In this document: one piece after another, positions 1-8,228 of the stretch
How positions within the stretch are numbered: the stretch's first letter is position 1
Layout: the number at the start of each line of letters is the position of its first letter
NCBI GenBank assembly: GCA_902786245.1
Contig: CADABS010000002.1
Coordinates: 1-64,000, forward strand
From: an uncultured Erysipelotrichaceae bacterium
GTDB taxonomy: Bacteria; Bacillota_I; Bacilli_A; Erysipelotrichales; Erysipelotrichaceae
Direction of reading: 5' to 3'
Length of the DNA stretch: 64,000 bases
Made by a program: the position numbers and the translations under genes
Notes under the pieces: model-generated
What the model saw: only the letters and a program-made list of their open reading frames with translations
Databases searched by the model: none
Told to the model about the DNA's origin: nothing

Positions 1-196
1 CACCGCGCAGGCATCCGGCCAGGATGACTCTGAGATTCTGGGCAAACAGACCGAACAGGAATATGACAAAGCACAGCGAAGCTGCCTGGATGATCTGTCT
101 GTCTGTCGTGAAGAATGTCGGGAAAATGTTTCTTCCCAGCAATGTGAATATCATCAGGAATAAAGACAGATACAAACAATATATCTGATGCGTTAT
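1..196 (-). pseudogene. MATE-family efflux transporter fragment (remnant, runs off the left edge)
   Basis: Read on the minus strand, this stretch is open from the window edge to an in-frame TAG at 197-199. It gives about 65 residues that look like the second half of a MATE multidrug/Na+ antiporter: a hydrophobic helix, then FFTTDRQIIQAA and the family-typical RVILAGCLRG. In the family this segment lies around residues 340-420. The several hundred upstream residues that should precede it are missing: the stop codon sits directly upstream, and no good start with a ribosome binding site is visible. I infer a decayed or truncated gene; the C-terminal end lies outside the window. A frameshift or sequence error cannot be excluded. 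Confidence 0.5.
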
Positions 197-458
197 CTAC
201 TGCTGTCAGCTATCTGCCGGCCATATATGTAACATATACACAGTATGATAGTGTTGAGTCATACTATTCTTCCTATGAGGGGGTGTATTATCATAAATGT
301 ATCAATCTGAATCGAAGGCTCCGCTTCAATTCTTCAACCGCAACACCTGCTGTATATCTGTCAAATGGTTCCTGGTTTGATCCGATCCGCCCGTAAATAA
401 ACAAAGCAGCACCTGCATTGTACATTCTTGATATGGTCATTGCTGGAGGTTTTACGGT
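197..458. other. Gene-poor intergenic stretch
   Basis: No convincing gene is seen here. It is more AT-rich than its surroundings and has an inverted repeat, AGTATGA/TCATACT, at 252-275. A 74-codon minus-strand reading frame (291-515) contains YNAGAALF, which loosely recalls the MATE motif before the first conserved LRxxGDS. It may be another piece of the broken transporter to its left, but the match is too weak to call. The last bases carry the ribosome binding site of the next gene (GGAGG, 445-449). Confidence 0.4.
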
Positions 459-1106
459 ATGAATACGATATTTACTGATTTCAGAAATCTGTTTCTTCGC
501 AGTCTTCCGGTGCATGTTCTGCTGTTTGCGGCGATCCTGTATTCAGGTCAGCTGATGAACCTGAATGCACCGCCGAATCCGGCAGCGGCTGTGATTACCG
601 CCATAGCGGTTCTCGGTTCATTTTCTGTCTGTCTGATCGTACAGGCGGTTCTGTTTATGAGACGGTATCTGAACCGGACAATAGCATCTGACCCGATGAA
701 GGTATCGCTGGCTATGGCATTGGCAGAAGGGATTCTTCTGACTATTGCATTCCTCCTGTTCAGAAGCAGGATCGCCGCAACCGCATGGCCGGCATATCTG
801 CTGAATATCATTGAACCGGGACTGTCAGAGCTCAGTGTTCTTTCTGTCATTCTTCTGATTTTTTCAGGAGCAGTACAGACCTATGCTTTGATCTTTCTGT
901 CAGTCTGTGCAGGTGCTTGTTTCAGGTCGCACCGGTATATTGCGTCTTTTGGGGCAATGGTATTGGTTTCGGCATTGCTGTATGTGCTGCCGGGAAGACC
1001 GGCAATGTCGCATATCGCAATTGCCATATGCAGAAATATCATTCTGGCTGTGGTCATGTATTACAGTGCTTTGCAGATCGTGCAGAGAAAGCAGCTGGCA
1101 GTGTGA
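459..1106 (+). CDS. Hypothetical polytopic membrane protein, 215 aa
   Basis: The start ATG follows a GGAGG ribosome binding site by 9 bases. The protein is strongly hydrophobic, with about six predicted membrane helices: near residues 15-32, 43-67, 82-100, 122-150, 160-178 and 185-205. No signal-peptide cleavage site and no catalytic motif are visible, and I do not recognise the family. It stands alone between the MATE remnant and a pair of hairpins at 1195-1294, so it is probably a single-gene unit. The function is unknown; only the membrane location is well supported. Confidence 0.75.
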   Translation: MNTIFTDFRNLFLRSLPVHVLLFAAILYSGQLMNLNAPPNPAAAVITAIAVLGSFSVCLIVQAVLFMRRYLNRTIASDPMKVSLAMALAEGILLTIAFLLFRSRIAATAWPAYLLNIIEPGLSELSVLSVILLIFSGAVQTYALIFLSVCAGACFRSHRYIASFGAMVLVSALLYVLPGRPAMSHIAIAICRNIILAVVMYYSALQIVQRKQLAV

Positions 1107-1194
1107 ATCAAGTAAACAGCTGCAGTATGGTAATGCTGATCAACTGAAAGAAATTTTGAATGGGACAGTCATTTGGCGGTCATGAATGAACAGC

Positions 1195-1236
1195 AAGAGG
1201 ATGTGCCGGGATTCACCAGACGGAGCATCCTCTTTT
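1195..1236 (+). terminator. Hairpin 1 in the 459-1106 / RpiR intergenic region
   Basis: AAGAGGATG (1195-1203) pairs with CATCCTCTT (1226-1234), with an inner CCG/CGG pair, followed by TTTTAAAA. The T-tract is short. Its 3' arm could instead pair with the 5' arm of the next hairpin. Confidence 0.5.
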
Positions 1237-1257
1237 AAAACATTGACAGAAATTATG

Positions 1258-1294
1258 ACAGAGGACAGGAATGTTTCTTATCCTCTGTTTTTCT
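1258..1294 (+). terminator. Hairpin 2 with T-tract, upstream of the RpiR gene
   Basis: ACAGAGGA (1258-1265) pairs with TCCTCTGT (1281-1288) and is followed by a TTTTTCT tract, a good intrinsic-terminator shape. It ends about 55 bases before the RpiR start. It either terminates the upstream gene or, together with hairpin 1, forms an attenuator. Confidence 0.55.
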
Positions 1295-1347
1295 CATATC
1301 CTGATCATGCGGCGATGCGGTATCATATGGTTACCTGGAGAATACAC

Positions 1348-2124
1348 ATGATTTATGACAAACTGCCGGTCGTGATCCTGAGTGCACTGGCATCGGAAAA
1401 GAAAGACGCGACAAACAGCTGGATTGCATCATGGATCCTTGAACATCTGGAGGAAGCTTCCTCTATGGGAATCAAGCAGATTGCAGAGGCATGCCATGTC
1501 GGCACCGGTTCGGTCTCCCGTTTCTGCAAAGATATCGGATTCAATGATTTCGCGGAATTCCGGGAAGCGCTGCTGCGGACGGATGCGCATTTTGAAAGAA
1601 CAGACGCATCCTCTTTTGAGGCGAGGAGAAATGCCTGGCTCACGCATGTCAGCGGTGCCATGAAAACAGCGGCGGAATCAATATCACAGAAACAGATCCA
1701 TAAGCTCTGCGAAGACATGCGGAAATATGAAAAGATTGCGGTATTCGGCATGCTGAAGGGAATATCGGCAGCCATTGCGATGCAGGTGGATATGCGCATG
1801 CTCGGACGGCATGTGCATACATCGGTTTCCTATGCGGAACAGACGGAATATCTGAAGCAGGCGGGAAAAGATACGCTGATCATCATCTTCTCCTATACCG
1901 GATCATATTTTTCCTATGACCGTTTCCGGGGATCTGAAAAGCATCTGGTTCTGCCGAAAATCTGGATGATCTGCGGCAGTGCACAGAAACAGCCTGCATA
2001 TGTGGATGAAGTGATTCTGTTTCAGTCGGAACAGGATCAGATCGGACATCCTTACCAGCTGCAGACAGTGGAAAGCATTCTGATGCAGGAATATGCCGCC
2101 ATGAAAGAAGAGGAAAAGCAATGA
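1348..2124 (+). CDS. MurR/RpiR-family transcriptional regulator, 258 aa
   Basis: This is a DNA-binding regulator of the RpiR family, which usually senses phosphosugars. An N-terminal helix-turn-helix covers about residues 1-75; IKQIAEACHVGTGSVSRFCK is the typical HTH_6 segment. A SIS-like sugar-phosphate fold follows at about 110-245, with AVFGMLKG and LIIIFSYTGSYF as its strands and loops. The SIS part is divergent and slightly short. I chose ATG 1348 because CTGGAG lies 7 bases upstream and the HTH begins there; the frame is open further upstream to 1186. The stop overlaps the start of the next gene (ATGA), so it is probably cotranscribed with the rRNA methyltransferase. No sugar-metabolism neighbour identifies the ligand. 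Confidence 0.85.
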   Translation: MIYDKLPVVILSALASEKKDATNSWIASWILEHLEEASSMGIKQIAEACHVGTGSVSRFCKDIGFNDFAEFREALLRTDAHFERTDASSFEARRNAWLTHVSGAMKTAAESISQKQIHKLCEDMRKYEKIAVFGMLKGISAAIAMQVDMRMLGRHVHTSVSYAEQTEYLKQAGKDTLIIIFSYTGSYFSYDRFRGSEKHLVLPKIWMICGSAQKQPAYVDEVILFQSEQDQIGHPYQLQTVESILMQEYAAMKEEEKQ

Positions 2125-3326
2125 ATATATACCCGAAAGTAATCATCGATGAAACCGGAGCCGGTTTTCTGAAAAAAGGACAGATGTGGATGTACCGCAA
2201 TAACCTTGTCTTAGCCGATCCTGTACTGAAGACAGGCGGTATCGCTTCGGTATGGACGGAAACAGATGAATATCTCGGTGCCGGCTTTTACTCTGCAAAC
2301 AGCCATGTGACCGTGCGTCTGCTTACGGTGAAAGAAGATACCGTCATCGATGAAGCATGGTTTGAAGAGCGGATGCGCAGAGCCTGGGAATACCGGAAGA
2401 CGGTCATGCATGACAATCTGACCTGCTGCCGGATCATTTTCGGCGAAGCGGATCTGCTGCCGGGACTGACCGCGGACAGATACAACGATGTTCTGGTGAC
2501 CCAGATCACTTCTGCCGGCATGGAACAGCGCAAGGACATGCTCTATGAAACACTGCTGCAGATCCTGCGGGAAGACGGCCAGGATGTCAAAGCGGTCTAT
2601 GAACGCAATGATGTACAGGTCCGTGTAAAAGAAGGACTGTCTCTGTACAAGGGCTTCTGGAGAGATACCGCAGAGACGGAAACGGTCATCAGTGAAAACG
2701 GTCTGCTGCTGCGCGTCGATATGGAAAACGGCCAGAAGACCGGATATTTCCTCGATCAGAAAAACAACCGGATGCTTGTCAGACAGATGGCAAAGGGCAA
2801 AAAACTGCTGGACTGCTTTACCCATACCGGCGGCTTTGCACTGAATGCCGCAAAGGGCGGTGCAGCTTCCGTTACGGCAGTCGATGTATCGGCTTCCGCC
2901 CTGGATCAGGCAAGACATAATGCACAGCTGAACGGTCTGCAGGATATCGTTTCCTTTGTACAGGCAGATGTCTTTGATTATCTTGACAGCCTGCAGCCGG
3001 GTGCTTTTGATGTGATCATTCTCGATCCTCCGGCATTTACCAAATCCCGGAAGACCGTCATGCAGGCATATAATGGATACAAGCGCATCAACCGCAGAGC
3101 GATGGAACTGCTGGAAGAGGGCGGATACCTGATTACATGCAGCTGCTCGAGATTCATGGAAACAGACAGCTTCGAAGCGATGCTGAGGGAAGCAGCTTCA
3201 GAGGCAGGGGTATTGCTGCGGCAGATCTCCTGTACCCAGCAGAGCCCGGACCATCCGGTTCTCTGGACCATGGCAGAGACATCCTATCTGAAGTTCTATA
3301 TGATGCAGATCGAAAAGAAACAATAG
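2121..3326 (+). CDS. rlmI: Class I SAM-dependent rRNA (cytosine-C5) methyltransferase, RlmI-like, 401 aa
   Basis: Expected to methylate a cytosine of 23S rRNA using S-adenosylmethionine. The N-terminal part (about 1-80) is PUA-like and starts with the GAGFLKKGQMWMYRN type of segment. A linker domain follows, then a Rossmann methyltransferase domain from about 190. Visible motifs are KTGYFLDQKNNR, LDCFTHTGGFALNAA (SAM loop), VILDPPAFTKSR (motif IV) and ITCSCSRFM. Length fits the RlmI/YccW family (about 390-400 aa). The gene overlaps the RpiR gene by 4 bases and is followed after 19 bases by the TIR-like gene, so all may share one transcript. The family call is firm; the exact target nucleotide is inferred from homology. 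Confidence 0.88.
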   Translation: MNIYPKVIIDETGAGFLKKGQMWMYRNNLVLADPVLKTGGIASVWTETDEYLGAGFYSANSHVTVRLLTVKEDTVIDEAWFEERMRRAWEYRKTVMHDNLTCCRIIFGEADLLPGLTADRYNDVLVTQITSAGMEQRKDMLYETLLQILREDGQDVKAVYERNDVQVRVKEGLSLYKGFWRDTAETETVISENGLLLRVDMENGQKTGYFLDQKNNRMLVRQMAKGKKLLDCFTHTGGFALNAAKGGAASVTAVDVSASALDQARHNAQLNGLQDIVSFVQADVFDYLDSLQPGAFDVIILDPPAFTKSRKTVMQAYNGYKRINRRAMELLEEGGYLITCSCSRFMETDSFEAMLREAASEAGVLLRQISCTQQSPDHPVLWTMAETSYLKFYMMQIEKKQ

Positions 3327-3345
3327 CCGGTGCAGGCTGGAAAGG

Positions 3346-5727
3346 GTGATCAGATTGCAGAGAGGGAAAACAATCGTTCTGATCTATGACAGTTCTGTTT
3401 CAGAATCTGTTCATGAAATATCAGACCGGCTTGTTTCGGAACATCTGGCGGAAAAGACACAGGAGCTTTCGGCCTGTTCCGCTTCCGGGATCATTTCAGA
3501 GACCTTTGACGGGTCAGAGAAGATCGTCAGTAATTCGGCGGTCATTTTCGTGACGAATGAAATGCTGGATGAGCCGGATTTCCGGGAGATGATCCAGAAC
3601 CTTCCGGAGGAATACAGGCTGATCCCGGTCGGCTGGCCGCGCCAGATTGCCATGAACACAGTCCCGCTCAGACTGGCAGATATCAATTTTGTCATTCCCA
3701 ATGAATATCTGTATGAGAATATCCGGGATTCCCTGCTCACCGATCCCCATTTCTACAGCGTCAGAAACCAGCTGATGATGAAACTGAACCAGTGGAAGCA
3801 GTCCGCTTCGGACGCGCATCTGCTGGCAGACAGGAAAACGATCGAACAGTACCGGACATTGATTTCCGGCAAACTTACCCAGGAACATGATTCCTATCTG
3901 AAAAAGCAGCTGAGAGAGATCCTTGCGTATCTGGACGCGTCCATGAATTACAGCAGACGGATCAGAAGGGCGGCTGTACTGCGCTGGACTTTCCGCATCC
4001 TCCTGATCATAGCATCGCTCGCAGCGCTGACTGTATTCTATCCGCGCATCAACCGGGCATCGAAGCGGAACACTTCCTCTTCCATCAGCGATTCGGTCTA
4101 TGCCGATGTGATCAATACGGTGCTGGACACGGAAGTCATAACAAATCAGTATGATTCGGGTGACCACAGATATACTGCCTACCGGCGGATCACGGAAAGC
4201 CTGAACCGGGTATGGCCGCTGAGCCCGCTTGGCTTCAACTATCTGCCGCAGATCACGGATGTATCCGCGCCGTCCGGCTCACAATATGTCTGGACAGCCG
4301 ATGACAGCGGTACCGTAAGCGTCTGGAACACCTTCACAGGCGAAAGAACAGAGAAATACAGACCGGTCAGAAATGCCCTGTGCGCATTGGCGGTTTCATC
4401 GGACCAGGCAACGGCCGTAACGATCGATGATACGGGCATGATCTTTCTTTTCCAGGACAGCAGCTGGCAGAAAACAGATATGATCACAAAGGCCGATCTA
4501 TCGCAGGTGCAGTGTCAGTGCACGGACAGCGCATTCATCATCTATGACGGCAAGACGATTGAACTCTATGCAATTGAAAATGATCATGCTGTACTGGAAC
4601 AGGAAATCGTATCGGAACAGATCTTCGCGGCAGAACTGTCTGACAGCGGAGACGTATGCTATGCGGCTTCGGAAAACGACAGACTGGCAATTCATCAAAA
4701 CACGGATTCATTGGCAGCGGATCTGCCGGTATCCGATGTTCTCCTGTGCGGTCTTTTTGGATCCGATGCGGTCCTCTGTCTGAAAAACGGACAGGTATAT
4801 CACATAACAGACGGTGAAACAGAAATACTGCCTCTGCATCTGGAAGAGCCGGCTGCCCTGATCCCGGTCAGCGATTCCGTCATCCTGTACCATGACCGTA
4901 AGCTTGGAACTCATTTCTATGACATCCGTGACAGGTATGATTACGGGCAGTTCTTCGACCGGATAGAATCATTTGACAGTATCTCTGCAGACCGGGATCT
5001 GGTCCTGTTCCGCACAGCAGAAATGATCATCCCGTTCAGTCTGGAGGATATCCTTCCCGCGGATGAGATTCATACAGCGGATATCACCGAAGTCTTTGAC
5101 AGCCATACAGCCGAATGTTCTGAAGGGAAGGTATCAAAGGCCCGGATCACGGACCATGGTGTGATCGTCCTTGACAGCAGCCTGAGTGACCGGGGGTATA
5201 TCATGATGGATCCTGCCGGCTATCTCAGTGATGATACCGGCTATGTGATCAATGAATACTATGATGGCATACCGGAAACCTATAGCATATTTGAAGAAAG
5301 CACGTTCTATGGCGTGGATGGTGTTCCGACAGTTATCGGCCTGCGTTTTACCGCTGCTAATGAACTGAATGAACATGATTTTAATTATGTCCTGGTCGGT
5401 ATGGATAACGGCACATTCACGGAATATGGCATTGATAATGATACCGCAGGTATTTTCCTGACATCCCGGACAGAAATACCATCCCGTTCCGCCATTACGT
5501 CTGTTTCTGTCTACGGAAACGGGTATCTGCTGGAAGATGAAACCGGAAGAACCTGGTCTGTGCGCAGCGGCGTCAATTCCGAGACAGTCACCGGAGCCTA
5601 TGCGGTATTGAAAGAGAAACTTCGCTGTGCCATGCCGAAACAGATCATCCAGCAGCTGTCTGACGCAACTGCTGAAGGACTGGACCTGAAGACGTATCCG
5701 GGAAGTGACGGAAAGGGGTGGAAATAA
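3346..5727 (+). CDS. Membrane-anchored protein with degenerate TIR-like N-terminus and extracytoplasmic beta-propeller, 793 aa
   Basis: Seen: a cytoplasmic N-terminal domain (1-115) with TIR-like alternating strands (TIVLIYDSS; AVIFVTNEML followed by FREM), a helical linker (125-205), positive residues RRIRRAA, one membrane helix at about 213-232, then about 550 residues rich in beta-propeller-type repeats such as YVWTADDSGTVSVWNT. The arrangement and positive-inside rule predict propeller outside, TIR-like domain inside. The usual TIR box 1 (SYSxxD) is missing, so this copy may be a scaffold or regulatory partner of the canonical TIR protein 1 base downstream. Start: GTG 3346 is used, but GGAAAGGG is better spaced for TTG 3355. 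Whether it has enzymatic activity cannot be seen; it could also simply be a sensor of unknown fold. Confidence 0.7.
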   Translation: MIRLQRGKTIVLIYDSSVSESVHEISDRLVSEHLAEKTQELSACSASGIISETFDGSEKIVSNSAVIFVTNEMLDEPDFREMIQNLPEEYRLIPVGWPRQIAMNTVPLRLADINFVIPNEYLYENIRDSLLTDPHFYSVRNQLMMKLNQWKQSASDAHLLADRKTIEQYRTLISGKLTQEHDSYLKKQLREILAYLDASMNYSRRIRRAAVLRWTFRILLIIASLAALTVFYPRINRASKRNTSSSISDSVYADVINTVLDTEVITNQYDSGDHRYTAYRRITESLNRVWPLSPLGFNYLPQITDVSAPSGSQYVWTADDSGTVSVWNTFTGERTEKYRPVRNALCALAVSSDQATAVTIDDTGMIFLFQDSSWQKTDMITKADLSQVQCQCTDSAFIIYDGKTIELYAIENDHAVLEQEIVSEQIFAAELSDSGDVCYAASENDRLAIHQNTDSLAADLPVSDVLLCGLFGSDAVLCLKNGQVYHITDGETEILPLHLEEPAALIPVSDSVILYHDRKLGTHFYDIRDRYDYGQFFDRIESFDSISADRDLVLFRTAEMIIPFSLEDILPADEIHTADITEVFDSHTAECSEGKVSKARITDHGVIVLDSSLSDRGYIMMDPAGYLSDDTGYVINEYYDGIPETYSIFEESTFYGVDGVPTVIGLRFTAANELNEHDFNYVLVGMDNGTFTEYGIDNDTAGIFLTSRTEIPSRSAITSVSVYGNGYLLEDETGRTWSVRSGVNSETVTGAYAVLKEKLRCAMPKQIIQQLSDATAEGLDLKTYPGSDGKGWK

Positions 5728-5728
5728 T

Positions 5729-7939
5729 ATGAACCATATCTTTGTATCCTATTCCCGCAAAGATGAAGCGGCCGTCACAAAAGTCGTTTCCGCCCTGAAG
5801 GAAAAGGGGTATCCGATCTGGCAGGATACTTCCGGACCGGCCAGCGGTATTCCGTTTTCCACCAAATGGTTTGATATTATCGAGGAAGCGGTTTATTCCG
5901 CAAGCGGCGCCATCATCTTTCATTCGGAAAACTGGGAAGCGTCGGGACCCTGTCAGGATGAATATGAACTGATGAGGAAAACCGGAAAAGAAGACTGTCT
6001 GATGGTCATTGAAACAGCAGAGATCGAAGATCGTTTTGAACAGATTCTGAAAGACGCAGAAGATTTTATCGACTGGATCCGGCGCAGCCAGGGCTATAAC
6101 TTCAGAACACTGGTCTTTTCCTCCGCGTACGCAATGAAAAACGGCGCTGATCCATACCAGCTGGTAGAAACCCATAACGGCATAAAATCGGGATTCCAGT
6201 ACATGCTTCTGGTCATCGGGATGTTTTTTGAACGGAAAGATCTGAAAGAGTATGATCCGGAATTCTTCCCGTATATTGACCGCTATCTGAAATTCGCCGT
6301 GCGGACCGCGCTGACAAGAGCGTTCAGCCTGGTACTCGGGCTTGTTCTGATTGGGATGATTGCCATCCCTGTATTGTCGGCACGGAATGAAATACACCAG
6401 GGAGAATTCCGAATGAAGAGCGCTCTGGACGATTACAGTACGGTCAGGAATATGCAGGATCTGAGATACAAAAATCTGATCACGGCAATTGATGTATACA
6501 ATAATTCGCACGCATTTAATGCGATCATGGATACCATTCCTTCTGTCATTGCCAATGCGGCACAGCTGCAGAACACGGACATGCCGGCAATCGTCAGTAT
6601 GGATAATGATCCGGCATATTTCACTCGGAAAACCAGCGGATCATCTGAACGATACTCTGTATCATTCTCTGAAACTGCAGGCGCATTCTATATAGAAGAT
6701 CATCTTCAGAATACCGTTCAGACATTAAATACGCCCTCACCGGTTACCGGGCACGCCTGGAATCATGACGGAACAGTTCTGGCATATGTCTGCGGCAGGA
6801 AGATCTTCGTTTTCTGTCCATCCGCCGGCACGCCGCCGATGCGTCTTACCGAAAGCACCTATCCGGTATCGGAAATCGGTTTCTATGAAATCGAAGGAAA
6901 AGAAATGGCCGCCGCCGTACAGGATTCTCTGACATTATTCTATGAGATCCCGTTTGAAATGCAGACCCTGCATGGGAAAACGATCAGATCCGGATATCTG
7001 ATCTCATCCGGGGATGCAGTATATGTTTCAGACAATACCGTTTATATGAACCATGACAACACAGAAACAGCTGCGGATGTATTGCCCGAAGGGGCAGTGC
7101 CGGATGAACTGACTGTCTGCAAGGATGCGTATCTGGCGGTGACGTATGATCTGGGCAGTGAACATCATCTGCTGATCTGCAGTTCTGCGGATCAGACCGT
7201 GATCAGTGATACGCTCCTGCCCGGACCGCTGAACGGTATCGTCTTTTCGGAAGACGGCAGCGCTGTTTTCGGATACAGCGGAAATGAACTGTTCAGGATC
7301 AGCTGTGCCGACGGCACAATCATAAACAGGAAGACCGGCGATCCGGTGCTAGCAATCTGTCCGTACGGTGACGGTATCGCAGTCCATACCGGTTTATCCG
7401 CTTCCATATATGATACGAATCTGAAAACAAAAAAGAAGAATACCGTCAGTATTTCACAGGCTCCGGACCGTACTGATTTTGAAATGACATCCGCCGGTGA
7501 ACATCTCTTTGCGTCATCCGTTTCCCCGGGAAGGTATATCTCGTTTGATCATATTGATATGACGGAAAAGAACAATGAAACAGTATACTTTGACGCCCTG
7601 CAGGACTATGCCGGGATCAGCGTCCTGTCCGCCAGTGAAGATGAACGGTATATCCTGTTCGGCTATGACGACGGGACTGTCAGGATCTTCCAGGATAACG
7701 GACAGTATTTGATCTATGAAGACAGACTAATCTCTGAACAAATCATCGATCTGAAATATGACAGCAGCACTCGTACCATGACCATTCTCGGTGTATCCGG
7801 CAGTATCTATCGCTTACAGATCGAAATGCCTGCCCTGGATACGGAATACGTTGGAACTACGATCGAAGGTATGCAGGCAATCAGCGACATGCTGGTGGAA
7901 AAGGGGGACAGGTATTTTCAGGGAATCGTCATTGATTAG
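5729..7939 (+). CDS. TIR domain - transmembrane - beta-propeller protein, 736 aa
   Basis: The N-terminal 130 residues form a clear TIR domain: box 1 FVSYSRKD (5-12), box 2 YPIWQDTSGPASG (28-40), and a CxxE element GPCQDEYE with Glu78 in the position of the catalytic glutamate of NAD-cleaving bacterial TIRs. A basic stretch and one membrane helix (about 197-217) follow. About 500 residues of WD40-like propeller blades come next, e.g. GYDDGTVRIFQDNG. Predicted topology: TIR in the cytoplasm, propeller outside the membrane. The gene starts 1 base after the related upstream gene, with AAAGGGG 10 bases before the ATG. Known: bacterial TIRs often act in NAD-depleting immune signalling. Inferred: this pair is a transmembrane sensor/effector module. 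NADase activity is not proven by sequence. Confidence 0.82.
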   Translation: MNHIFVSYSRKDEAAVTKVVSALKEKGYPIWQDTSGPASGIPFSTKWFDIIEEAVYSASGAIIFHSENWEASGPCQDEYELMRKTGKEDCLMVIETAEIEDRFEQILKDAEDFIDWIRRSQGYNFRTLVFSSAYAMKNGADPYQLVETHNGIKSGFQYMLLVIGMFFERKDLKEYDPEFFPYIDRYLKFAVRTALTRAFSLVLGLVLIGMIAIPVLSARNEIHQGEFRMKSALDDYSTVRNMQDLRYKNLITAIDVYNNSHAFNAIMDTIPSVIANAAQLQNTDMPAIVSMDNDPAYFTRKTSGSSERYSVSFSETAGAFYIEDHLQNTVQTLNTPSPVTGHAWNHDGTVLAYVCGRKIFVFCPSAGTPPMRLTESTYPVSEIGFYEIEGKEMAAAVQDSLTLFYEIPFEMQTLHGKTIRSGYLISSGDAVYVSDNTVYMNHDNTETAADVLPEGAVPDELTVCKDAYLAVTYDLGSEHHLLICSSADQTVISDTLLPGPLNGIVFSEDGSAVFGYSGNELFRISCADGTIINRKTGDPVLAICPYGDGIAVHTGLSASIYDTNLKTKKKNTVSISQAPDRTDFEMTSAGEHLFASSVSPGRYISFDHIDMTEKNNETVYFDALQDYAGISVLSASEDERYILFGYDDGTVRIFQDNGQYLIYEDRLISEQIIDLKYDSSTRTMTILGVSGSIYRLQIEMPALDTEYVGTTIEGMQAISDMLVEKGDRYFQGIVID

Positions 7940-8007
7940 ACGGGACAGGGATGCATAGCCATACCCTTTGAATGCAGAAATATGTGGCCACAGCAGGTAT
8001 GGACATG

Positions 8008-8036
8008 AAAAAAAGCCTTTGTTTAAAGGCTTTTTG
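8008..8036. terminator. Bidirectional terminator between the TIR gene and tRNA-Ser
   Basis: AAAAAGCCTTT and AAAGGCTTTTT flank a GTTT loop. A-tract and T-tract on the two sides allow termination of both the + strand TIR operon and the minus-strand tRNA. Confidence 0.8.
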
Positions 8037-8041
8037 AGTTA

Positions 8042-8132
8042 TGGCGCAGGAACAGGGATTTGAACCCTGGCGCCGTGTTACCGACCTACAAGCTTTCCAA
8101 GCCTGCCCCTTCAACCGCTTGGGTATTCCTGC
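8042..8132 (-). tRNA. tRNA-Ser (anticodon GGA)
   Basis: On the minus strand, GCAGGAA (8132-8126) pairs with TTCCTGC (8052-8046) as the acceptor stem. The anticodon stem CAGGC/GCTTG encloses TTGGAAA, giving anticodon GGA (Ser, codon UCC). A long variable arm and GGTTCAAAT T-loop fit a class II tRNA-Ser. The 3' CCA is encoded (comp. 8044-8042). Length is 91 bases. Confidence 0.95.
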
Positions 8133-8228
8133 ACGCAATTGAAATGCTTATTCATGTTATCATATTTTTCTGAAAATGAAAGGTATTTTTAAGGGAATTT
8201 GCATTTTGTTGTGATATTCTCTGAGTAT

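Noticed and set aside
291-515. Minus-strand 74-codon frame with YNAGAALF, a possible second MATE piece
   Set aside because: Similarity is only a short motif, the frame overlaps the ribosome binding site and start of the next gene, and no ribosome binding site of its own is present; kept only as a remark.
7929-8138. Minus-strand frame over tRNA-Ser
   Set aside because: Lies on the tRNA and terminator; no protein features.
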